The translations under genes were made by a program, and so were the position numbers. A stretch of 64,000 nucleotides of DNA from Brucella rhizosphaerae (GTDB taxonomy: Bacteria > Pseudomonadota > Alphaproteobacteria > Rhizobiales > Rhizobiaceae): the NCBI RefSeq assembly GCF_002252475.1, contig NZ_NNRK01000022.1, positions 1-64,000 on the forward strand, in the 5' to 3' direction. Position 1 is the first letter of the stretch, and each line of letters begins with the position of its first letter. Below, one piece after another: positions 25,160 to 32,585 of the stretch. The notes under the pieces are model-generated. The model saw only the letters and a program-made list of their open reading frames with translations, was not told the origin of the DNA and did not search any database.

Positions 25160-26101
25160 ATGCTTCTTGGCCGTACGGCAAACGGGCTTTACTGGATGTT
25201 CCGCTATATCGAGCGCGCCGAAAACATGGCACGTCTCGTGGATGCGGGCTTGCGTATGGCACTTACAAAAACATCGGATGCACCGGAAGAGTGGTCTTCT
25301 GTGGTGGTATCGGCAGGTGCAAGCCAGACATTCTCAGCAAAATATCACGCATATAATGCTGCCAATGTCGCCGATTTTCTGTTGCGTGACATGGACAATT
25401 CGTCAAGCGTCATGTCCTGCATAGAAACTGCGCGTTCCAACGGACGTATGGTGCGAACAGCACTGACGCGCGAAGCGTGGGAAAGCGTCAATGAAGCATG
25501 GATGGTGCTTAAAAAGTCGCTCTGCAAACCGCTGAAAGAAGCAGATTTGCCGCCACTGCTCGATCAGATCAAACGCGAGACAGCACTGATCCGCGGTGCC
25601 TTTCACGGCACGATGTTGCGCAACGAGATCTTCGATTTTGCCGGGCTTGGCACTTTTATTGAGCGCGCAGACAATACCGCCCGTATCCTCGACGTAAAAT
25701 ACTATGTGCTTCTTCCAGCTGTTTCCTATGTGGGAACCACGCTCGATAATTATCAGTGGGAGTCGATCCTCAGATCAGTTTCAGCACATCGCTCTTACCG
25801 CTGGGTCTATGATGGCGACTATCGTCCTGCGCATGTCGCAGACTATCTGATCCTCAATGGACGTATGCCGCGATCGCTCAATTATTGCTATCAGAGCATC
25901 AACGGACATCTGAACTATCTGGCGAAGGATTATGGCGATAGCGCCATTTGTCACCAGACGGGGGATAAAATCTATGCAACCCTGCAAAATCAGGACATTG
26001 GTGCGATCTTCGATGTCGGCTTGCACGAGTTCCTGACGGATTTTATTTCACGCAACAACCGGCTCGGCAACGAGATCGCGGAAAACTACAATTTTTATTG
26101 A
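25160..26101 (+). CDS. Alpha-E domain protein (DUF403)
   Basis: 313-aa all-helical protein of the alpha-E (DUF403) family, starting MLLGRTANGLYWMFRYIERAE, the signature region, and containing TFIERADNTARILDVKYY near residue 175. It nearly always accompanies circularly permuted ATP-grasp and transglutaminase genes and may be a scaffold or carrier. The ATG at 25160 has GAGAAGGGG upstream; a nearby ATG at 25152 is out of frame. It is spaced 68 bp after the ATP-grasp gene and 9 bp before the transglutaminase gene, so the three form one operon. Confidence 0.9.
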   Translation: MLLGRTANGLYWMFRYIERAENMARLVDAGLRMALTKTSDAPEEWSSVVVSAGASQTFSAKYHAYNAANVADFLLRDMDNSSSVMSCIETARSNGRMVRTALTREAWESVNEAWMVLKKSLCKPLKEADLPPLLDQIKRETALIRGAFHGTMLRNEIFDFAGLGTFIERADNTARILDVKYYVLLPAVSYVGTTLDNYQWESILRSVSAHRSYRWVYDGDYRPAHVADYLILNGRMPRSLNYCYQSINGHLNYLAKDYGDSAICHQTGDKIYATLQNQDIGAIFDVGLHEFLTDFISRNNRLGNEIAENYNFY

Positions 26102-26110
26102 GGTGATCGC

Positions 26111-26908
26111 TTGTTGCTCAATATCCGGCACGTTTCGCATTATCGCTACGAAAATCCGGTTCCCTATGCGGTCCAGCGCCTGCGTTTACGTCCACCGACG
26201 TTGCCCGGCCAAGTGGTCAAGCACTGGGAACTGAAGATTGAAGGTGGAGAGCCTGAAGTCTCCTACATCGATGGTTTTGGCAACAAGACCGATCTGGTAC
26301 AGCACGCGCGCAACGTTAATGAGATCATCATTACGGCGAGTGGAAGCATTGAGGTGGAAGATCGCGTTGGCGTTCTGGGGCCGGTCTACGGCTATGCGCC
26401 ACTGTGGTTGTATGAACGCGAAACGCACCTGACCATGCCCGGCGAACGCATTCAGTCACTTGCCGGTGACTTGAGGAAAGACCAGGAACGCCTCGCATTG
26501 TTGCATGAGCTGATGAATTCTATTCATACGTCAGTTGCCTATATGCCCGGTACGACGAGCGTTGCAACCAATGCCGAAAGTGCACTGGAAGCAGGCAGTG
26601 GCGTTTGTCAGGATCACAGTCAGATATTCCTGTCAGCGGCTCGGCTGCTTAAAATTCCGGCCCGTTACGTCTCCGGCTATCTGTTGATGGAAGGTATCGA
26701 GGAACAGACGGCAAGCCATGCATGGGTGGAAGCGCATGTTGATGGGCTTGGCTGGGTCGGATTTGATGCCGCGAATAATGTCTGTCCCAATGATCGTTAT
26801 GTTCGTCTGGCGACAGGTCTTGACTATCGCGATGCCGCGCCAATTTCCGGGGTAAGGATGGGAGGGGCTATCGAAAGTCTTGCGGTCCACATCAATGTAG
26901 GGCAGTGA
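26111..26908 (+). CDS. Transglutaminase-like cysteine protease family protein
   Basis: 265 aa. The N-terminal beta domain (about residues 1-90, opening LNIRHVSHYRYENPV) is followed by a transglutaminase-like core. The catalytic Cys is in GSGVCQDHSQIF (about residue 165), His in ASHAWVEAHV (about 205) and Asp in GFDAANN (about 220), the expected triad order. The TTG start at 26111 follows GAGGTGATCGC. Bacterial members usually act as peptidases or peptide transferases. It is the third gene of the ATP-grasp/alpha-E operon. Confidence 0.9.
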   Translation: MLLNIRHVSHYRYENPVPYAVQRLRLRPPTLPGQVVKHWELKIEGGEPEVSYIDGFGNKTDLVQHARNVNEIIITASGSIEVEDRVGVLGPVYGYAPLWLYERETHLTMPGERIQSLAGDLRKDQERLALLHELMNSIHTSVAYMPGTTSVATNAESALEAGSGVCQDHSQIFLSAARLLKIPARYVSGYLLMEGIEEQTASHAWVEAHVDGLGWVGFDAANNVCPNDRYVRLATGLDYRDAAPISGVRMGGAIESLAVHINVGQ

Positions 26909-26911
26909 TTG

Positions 26912-27050
26912 TTCAGAGCATTGCGCTTCATGAATGAATAAGAAGCAATACCCAGATGATCGGGGCTCTAAGTGTTTGTTTTGTCGCATTGTCCTATGCA
27001 AAACCGCTTCGCACTTTTGCTGGAAATGCTCACGATTTTAAAGTGCCCGC
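26912..27050. repeat. Rhizobiales-type intergenic repeat between transglutaminase and Anbu genes
   Basis: TTCAGAGCATTGCG at the left end and GCAAAACCGCTTCGCACTTTTGCTGGAAATGCTC at the right (by ends 27000-27033) match the element after dctA at 16342-16450. Its presence splits an otherwise compact cassette. Confidence 0.5.
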
Positions 27051-27062
27051 CGGAAACTGCAG

Positions 27063-27797
27063 ATGACTTATTGCGTTGGAATGAAAATTGATCGCGGCCT
27101 CGTATTTATGTCCGATACAAGGACAAATGCAGGACTCGATAATATCTCGACATTCTCGAAAATGCGTAGCTGGAACAAGGACGGCGAACGCGTAATCGTG
27201 CTTTTATCAGCGGGTAATCTCGCCACTACACAAGCCGTTGCCAGCCTGCTTGAAGAGCGCATGAAAGCGCCGGAAGACAGGCACCCGTCAGTATTTGATG
27301 CACCGTCCATGTTTCAGGTGGCTCGCCTTATCGGCGATACCGTCAAAGAAGTAATCATAAATTCAGCGACTGGCGGACAGAGTGCAGACGCATTCGGAGC
27401 ATCGTTCATTCTGGGTGGGCAGATCAAGGGCGGACAGCCACGGCTGTTCTATATCTATCCTGAAGGCAATTTCATTGAAAGCTCGGTCGATACGCCGTTT
27501 TTCCAGATTGGTGAAAACAAATACGGCAAACCAATTCTGGTGCGTGCCTATCACGAGACAATGAGTTTCGAGGAAGCGGTCAAGCTGCTGCTGGTTTCTT
27601 TCGACTCCACCTTGAAGGCAAACCTCTCAGTAGGTTTACCGCTCGATATGCAGATTTACGAGACCGACAGTCTGGAACTCGGCGAACACAGGCGCTTTGA
27701 AGCAAGCGACCCTTATTATCAGACGGTTTCGGAAAGCTGGTCTGAGGCGCTGAAATCGGCACTCGAGCAACTGCCGCCGTTCAGCTTCGACAAGTAA
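27063..27797 (+). CDS. Anbu-type proteasome-like peptidase
   Basis: 244 aa, Ntn-hydrolase fold of the bacterial Anbu (HslV-related) family. The sequence opens MTYCVGMKIDRGLVFMSDTR: removal of Met would expose Thr2 as the nucleophile, and Asp and Lys residues typical of the proteasome site follow at about 18 and 34. GYG/GAS-type loops (GASFILGGQ) are present near residue 115. There is no ATPase gene beside it, as is usual for Anbu. The fixed association with ATP-grasp, alpha-E and transglutaminase genes is known from genome surveys; the physiological substrate is not. Confidence 0.9.
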   Translation: MTYCVGMKIDRGLVFMSDTRTNAGLDNISTFSKMRSWNKDGERVIVLLSAGNLATTQAVASLLEERMKAPEDRHPSVFDAPSMFQVARLIGDTVKEVIINSATGGQSADAFGASFILGGQIKGGQPRLFYIYPEGNFIESSVDTPFFQIGENKYGKPILVRAYHETMSFEEAVKLLLVSFDSTLKANLSVGLPLDMQIYETDSLELGEHRRFEASDPYYQTVSESWSEALKSALEQLPPFSFDK

Positions 27798-27812
27798 AGA
27801 GAATCCCGGATG

Positions 27813-27912
27813 GTTTAGTGCAGACCGATTTGATTCAATCTGATCGGTACACCAAACCCTTGTTTTAACGCGCATCCCGAAAATCGTTTCATACTTTTCG
27901 GGATGCGCTCTG
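27813..27912. repeat. Rhizobiales-type intergenic palindromic repeat
   Basis: Ends with the hairpin GCGCATCCCGAAAA (27871-27884) / TTTTCGGGATGCGC (27895-27908), 14 bp, preceded by CTTGTTTTAACGC. Same mosaic as 21618-21725. It may also terminate the convergent Anbu and binding-protein genes. Confidence 0.65.
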
Positions 27913-27930
27913 ACATCCGGCCTATGTGTT

Positions 27931-29610
27931 TTAGTCTTTGGTCACGGTCGCTACATAATTCGCATCAGCAACCATATTGAAGTTGTGAACGTTGGACGCT
28001 GTCACAGCAGTTTCGATCTGCTGATAAATGACTGCAAACGGGCTTTCTTCCTGAAATTTCTTCTGAAGGTCACGATACATGGCCTCACGCTTGGACGTAT
28101 CGCGTTCCTCTGCGGCCGCCATAGTTTCCGCGGTTAGTTCTGGAATATCCCACGACGCCTGCCACGCGGTTGTGCGCAAGTTGACGTCATCTCCATTGTT
28201 CGGATTGTTGGTGAATGTGACGGCGTTGGTGTGCGGATCCCAATAATCCGGGCCCCAGATACCCAATGCGAGCTGATGTTTGCGTGCGCGAACCTTGGTA
28301 GTCGTAAGCTTGCCGTCACCTTGCAGGATTTCAACATTGACCCCGGCTTTGCCCATAGTCTGCTGAATGCTTTCAGCAATGCCGACATATGGCTGGTTAT
28401 TGCGAACATCGAGTGTAATGTTGAATCCGTCCTTTAGCCCTGCTTTTTCAAGCAGTTCCTTTGCTTTCTCAACATCATACTTGAAAGGTTTGTCATCCAC
28501 CGCTCCAAACATGCCCACAGGCAGGAACGACTGGTGCTTGCGACCAATGCCTTTAATCAGTGTGGCTTCGATAGTGTCATAATCGACCAGATATTTCAGC
28601 GCCTGACGCACTTCGGGCTTCGCCAATTCCGGCACATTCTGATTTGCAACGAGATAGTAGATACGGCCCTTCGGCGCGTTGATCACGCTGAACTTGGCAT
28701 CTTTGCCCAGTTCTTGAATGTCGCCCGGTTCGAGATTGCGTGCAATATCAATATCGCCAGCCTGAAGCAGCAGGCGCTGCGAAACACCTTCCTTAATGTG
28801 ACGATAGATAATGCGCTTCATAGCGGGCTTGGCGTCAGTATAGTTCTCATTGCGTTCAAGAAGCATAACCTCATTGGCACGCCACTGTTTCAATGCGAAT
28901 GGACCAGAACCGGCATAATTGTTTTTCAGCCACTCATAGCCGAAGTCAGTGTCATAAGCATAAGTGTCCGTCTTCTCGGTCTTCTGCTCGTGTTCCTTCA
29001 CCAGTTTGCTGTCGACAATCGATGCAACGCTGGAGGTCAGGCAGTTCATAACAAAACTCGGCGCAAAGGCCTTGCCAGTGGTAAAAACGAATGTCTTGTC
29101 ATCCGTCGCAACGACATTCTGGTCAACGTTTTCGGCCGTGATGCCAAACTGGCTCAGAATAAATGCAGGGCTTTTGTCGAGCTTGATTGCACGTTGGAGC
29201 GAATAGGCGGCGTCATGCGCCGTAATCGGGTTGCCTGAGGCAAACTTAAGACCATCACGGATTTTAAACGTGATCGATTTTCCGTCCTCAGAAAAGGTCC
29301 AGCTCTCAGCGATCTGTGGAATGATCCTGGTTGGATCTTTCGTATCTGTGGTCACCAGTCGTTCATAGGTACTGGTCAGCATCTCGGATGTTGTGATTTC
29401 AAAGATTTCCGCCGGATCGAGCGAAATGATATCGTCGATACTCATTGCGATCACGAGCGTGTCGGAGGGCGTAGCAGCTTCCACGGCCTTTGGTGAGGCT
29501 GACAGGCAAAGAGCAAATGCCAGCGCTGCAGGAATGGATACACGCAACAGTCTGGTGGTGAGCGCCCCATGCTGCCAAGCAAGAACAGGTAATGCAGTTC
29601 CGAATTTCAT
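27931..29610 (-). CDS. ABC transporter substrate-binding protein, family 5 (peptide/opine/nickel type), orphan
   Basis: Periplasmic binding protein of about 559 aa with a signal peptide (hydrophobic run ending ASPKAVEAATP). The SBP_bac_5 body opens SDTLVIAMSIDDIISLDPAE and contains the family signatures AESWTFSEDGKSITFKIRDG and NPNNGDDVNLRTTAWQ. The start at 29610 has GAGGGG upstream; the frame extends to 29637. No permease or ATPase gene lies beside it, so the rest of the transporter is elsewhere. The ligand cannot be told from sequence; dipeptides and related compounds are most common. Confidence 0.85.
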   Translation of the reverse strand: MKFGTALPVLAWQHGALTTRLLRVSIPAALAFALCLSASPKAVEAATPSDTLVIAMSIDDIISLDPAEIFEITTSEMLTSTYERLVTTDTKDPTRIIPQIAESWTFSEDGKSITFKIRDGLKFASGNPITAHDAAYSLQRAIKLDKSPAFILSQFGITAENVDQNVVATDDKTFVFTTGKAFAPSFVMNCLTSSVASIVDSKLVKEHEQKTEKTDTYAYDTDFGYEWLKNNYAGSGPFALKQWRANEVMLLERNENYTDAKPAMKRIIYRHIKEGVSQRLLLQAGDIDIARNLEPGDIQELGKDAKFSVINAPKGRIYYLVANQNVPELAKPEVRQALKYLVDYDTIEATLIKGIGRKHQSFLPVGMFGAVDDKPFKYDVEKAKELLEKAGLKDGFNITLDVRNNQPYVGIAESIQQTMGKAGVNVEILQGDGKLTTTKVRARKHQLALGIWGPDYWDPHTNAVTFTNNPNNGDDVNLRTTAWQASWDIPELTAETMAAAEERDTSKREAMYRDLQKKFQEESPFAVIYQQIETAVTASNVHNFNMVADANYVATVTKD

Positions 29611-29749
29611 GTGTTTTCCCCTCGAGATCATGTCCATTCCCCGGACATGCTCATCAACTCTCTATTCGTTCCGGTTACGACTCTCCTGAACGTGAAAGTA
29701 TTAGATTCCGTTTTTTAAGGGGGCACAATGGTAGGGGATATTTAGCCGC

Positions 29750-29781
29750 AAAATAAAAACGGCTGGAAAAATCCAGCCGTT
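29750..29781 (-). terminator. Rho-independent terminator of the nitroreductase gene
   Basis: Minus strand: AACGGCTGGA / TCCAGCCGTT 10-bp stem (29781-29772 with 29767-29758), followed by TTTATTT. It lies 22 bp after the nitroreductase stop. Confidence 0.8.
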
Positions 29782-29802
29782 TCACAAGTCAATCGAGAAG
29801 GA

Positions 29803-30402
29803 TTATGCGAAGACTTTGAAGCGTTCAGCGTCATCCATGAATGCCTTATCGCCAAAATCCTGCTCGTTGGAACCGAATGGCATCTGGGCGCGCAGCTTCC
29901 ATGACGATGGAATGTTCCAGGTTCTGGCAACTTCAGCATCAATCAGGGGATTATAGTGCTGAAGGCTAGCGCCGATATTTTCATTGGCAAGCGCCGACCA
30001 AACCGAAAGCTGTGCCATGCCGCCGGCCTGTTCTGACCAGACAGGGAAATTGTCTGCATAGAGTGCAAAGTTTTCCTGCAAGCCCTTAACGACATTCTGG
30101 TCTTCAAAGAAAAGTACCGTACCGGCACCTGCAGCAAAGCTGTCAAGCTTGGCTTCAGTTTGTGCAAACGCATCAGCAGGAATGATCTTGTGGAGCGTTT
30201 CCTTGGCGATGTTCCAGAGCTTGTCGCTCTCTTCGCCGAAAAGAATAATGGCGCGCGAGCTTTGCGAATTGAAAGAAGATGGCGAATGCTTGATTGCTTC
30301 ACGGATCAACTCAGCTGTTGCATCCTGGGAGAGAGGAAGGTTCTTGCCGAGTGCATACTGTGTACGACGCTTCTTGAGGGCGGCGATATAGCTATTGCTC
30401 AT
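29803..30402 (-). CDS. Nitroreductase family protein (Frm2/Hbn1-like)
   Basis: About 199 aa, FMN-dependent nitroreductase fold. It opens with YIAALKKRRTQYALGK, the arginine-rich FMN-binding start typical of the short Frm2/Hbn1-like subgroup. SSFNSQSSRAIILFG near residue 45 and NIGASLQHYNPL near 145 follow. The C-terminus ends DDAERFKVFA. ATG at 30402 has AGGA about nine bases upstream; ATG at 30408 is an alternative. Members reduce nitroaromatics or quinones with NAD(P)H and are often stress-induced; the real substrate is unknown. Confidence 0.85.
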   Translation of the reverse strand: MSNSYIAALKKRRTQYALGKNLPLSQDATAELIREAIKHSPSSFNSQSSRAIILFGEESDKLWNIAKETLHKIIPADAFAQTEAKLDSFAAGAGTVLFFEDQNVVKGLQENFALYADNFPVWSEQAGGMAQLSVWSALANENIGASLQHYNPLIDAEVARTWNIPSSWKLRAQMPFGSNEQDFGDKAFMDDAERFKVFA

Positions 30403-30408
30403 AATCAT

Positions 30409-30760
30409 TGTCCTGTTTTTACAGCGATTCTTTGCTGCGAACTTATTGCAGCTTGCAGAGATCGGGAAAATCTTATGTAAAATATTGCGATTTTTGAGCA
30501 GGAAGCCAGCCCATGTTTCTGAAACACACTGTCAACAGATAATGCGGTTTTCGGTTTCATTGTTTCAGCTTGCTGAACTAATCGATCGGGATTTTTTGGA
30601 TAATTTAGCTTTTTCCTTTCGTTTATAATCAATATCTGACAAAATTTATCGGAATATGGGAACCCCAAAACGCGTTGCGGAAAACGCGACATGCTTTCAA
30701 GAAAAGGTCAGTGTGAGCCGCCGGTTCATAACGGACTATGGACTATGAGGTTACAACAGT
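30409..30760. other. 352-bp divergent intergenic region
   Basis: Separates the nitroreductase gene (minus) from the FAD/NAD(P)-binding protein gene (plus) and must hold both promoters. I see no repeat, hairpin or recognisable operator that stands out. Confidence 0.4.
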
Positions 30761-32098
30761 TTGAAGTCATTTATCATTATCGGGGGCGGTGCGAGCGGTG
30801 TTCTCATGGCGTTACAATTGCTTGTCCGATCGCCAGAAGCCACGGTTCGTATTTTCGAGCGATCAGGTAGTTTGGGCGCGGGGATCGCTTACTCAACGCA
30901 AAATCCCAACCATTTGTTGAATGTCCGTGCGAGCAATATGAGTGCATTTCCGGATCAACCCGAACATTTTTTTAACTGGCTTAGCACCAACTCTCACGCA
31001 GCCAGTGAAGGCGGATGGCAGCCGCAATCTTTTGCACCACGTGCGCTCTATCGACTCTATCTGAATGATCTGCTCAAGCCATATCTTGAGAGTGATAACC
31101 CACGTATTACTATCGAAAATGCAGATGTTTCGGACGTGGCCTTTAATGCCCTCCGACCGCAGGTAACAAGCTCATCAGGAGAGAGCTTTTCAGCAGATGC
31201 TATTATTGTCGCCACAGGCAATGAGGCTGCAATTGCGACCTCAGGCAGCCATGTGACAGAATACTGGTCCAGCAACGGCTACTTCGATATTCCCTCAGAT
31301 CATTCGGTCGCAATTCTCGGGACCGGACTGTCGATGATCGATAGCGTGATTTCACTGCTCGATAAGGGACATAAGGGGCAGATTCATGCAATTTCGCGGC
31401 GTGGCCTGCTTCCTGCACGCCACGAACCAGCAGAACCGTTCCCAATCGAAGCAAGTGCGCTGCCCGTGGCAGATGGATTACCTAAGCTTTTGCATATTGT
31501 GCGTAAGATGATTGATCAATGCGAAGCAGAGGGCAAAAGCTGGCGCAGCGTGATTGACGGATTGCGGCCGCACACAAAAAACATCTGGAACAGATTACCA
31601 TTGAGGCAACGCCGTAGCTTCCTTCGACACTTGCGGCCATGGTGGGATGTACATCGTCACCGGATGGCCCCGGCAATCGCTGATCGGATCGAATTTGCCC
31701 AACAATCAGGGCAACTCACTATCACCGCTGCCCATCTTGCCTCGGTTAAAAACAAGGCTGAATACATCGCAATCCGTTATCATAAACGAGCCGGCGAGGG
31801 CCTTGAAGAGCTTGATGTTCAATCCATCATTGATTGTCGAGGAGGAAGCTCGCGGTTTTCGACAACGCGCAATCTCGCACTGATTAGCCTCATGGAGCGT
31901 GGTCTGGCAAAGCCAGACGCACTTGATCTTGGTCTGGATGTTACAGCCGATCTGCAGGTCCTGAATGCCCGTGGCGAGCCTTCAGGACCAATCTTCGCAA
32001 TTGGGCCGGTAACAAAGGGCATTTTCTGGGAAGTGACGGCAGTGCCTGATATTCGTGTTCAGACGGAAAAACTCGCCAAAACGCTTCTGGTGGTCTGA
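30761..32098 (+). CDS. FAD/NAD(P)-binding protein (NAD_binding_9 family)
   Basis: 445-aa flavoprotein. The dinucleotide-binding motif is at the very N-terminus (FIIIGGGASGVLMALQLL), followed by GIAYSTQNPNHLLNVRASNM, the conserved segment of the NAD_binding_9 family, and a second Rossmann motif (VAILGTGLSMIDSVISLL) near residue 180. The C-terminal IFAIGPVTKG closes the FAD site. The TTG start at 30761 has GAGG about 11 bases upstream. Some members are linked to N-hydroxylation or amino-acid metabolism; no function can be fixed here. Confidence 0.8.
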   Translation: MKSFIIIGGGASGVLMALQLLVRSPEATVRIFERSGSLGAGIAYSTQNPNHLLNVRASNMSAFPDQPEHFFNWLSTNSHAASEGGWQPQSFAPRALYRLYLNDLLKPYLESDNPRITIENADVSDVAFNALRPQVTSSSGESFSADAIIVATGNEAAIATSGSHVTEYWSSNGYFDIPSDHSVAILGTGLSMIDSVISLLDKGHKGQIHAISRRGLLPARHEPAEPFPIEASALPVADGLPKLLHIVRKMIDQCEAEGKSWRSVIDGLRPHTKNIWNRLPLRQRRSFLRHLRPWWDVHRHRMAPAIADRIEFAQQSGQLTITAAHLASVKNKAEYIAIRYHKRAGEGLEELDVQSIIDCRGGSSRFSTTRNLALISLMERGLAKPDALDLGLDVTADLQVLNARGEPSGPIFAIGPVTKGIFWEVTAVPDIRVQTEKLAKTLLVV

Positions 32099-32100
32099 TT

Positions 32101-32144
32101 CCGACTTTTACATCCCTCGGTTACAGGCGCTGGACAAATGTCAG
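32101..32144 (-). repeat. Palindromic repeat A, copy 3 (inverted orientation)
   Basis: Reads as the reverse complement of the copy at 51377-51420, including the internal CATCCCTCGGTTACAGGCGCTG. It starts two bases after the stop of the FAD-binding protein gene. Confidence 0.65.
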
Positions 32145-32179
32145 AATCAAAAGGGCCATTAACAAGTTTATGAATTGAG

Positions 32180-32247
32180 TGGATTTTTCGAATTTTACGT
32201 TTGAAACAGCAGTGTGGGTTGGGATTCAAACGTCAAATTCAATCCAC
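32180..32247 (+). repeat. Palindromic repeat B, copy 2
   Basis: GTGGATT and AATCCAC form the outer stem. Inside, GAATTTTACGTTTGAA (32190-32205) pairs with TTCAAACGTCAAATTC (32225-32240) with one mismatch. The loop differs from copy 1 at 5318, as expected for a mobile or folded element. The rest of the 487-bp gap to the mrp operon (32248-32585) holds no gene I can support. Confidence 0.7.
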
Positions 32248-32585
32248 CAGAAGGTTAGGAATCACTAATTTAATTAGCCGATGCAAACAGAGGCATGTTG
32301 TCATTCGGCTGCAAAAATTACGCGTCAATATGTCCGATAAAAAGTGGTTGTGTGGACAGCTGGCCCCAAGGAAGCAGTTTTCTCGGGCGTTTGTAGAATA
32401 AAATGATTCAAAATATCGCGATAAGCCATTGAAAGCTATTGCCATAATAACCGCTAGCCGGTCATAATAAAGACATCGGAATATATGATTCCTCTCGACA
32501 TCTTACCGGAGCGTTCCTGTTACTGTTTTCATGAGCGGTGCCTGCTTCGGATCAACCCTGATTACGGAATGGAGGCCTGTGGCGC

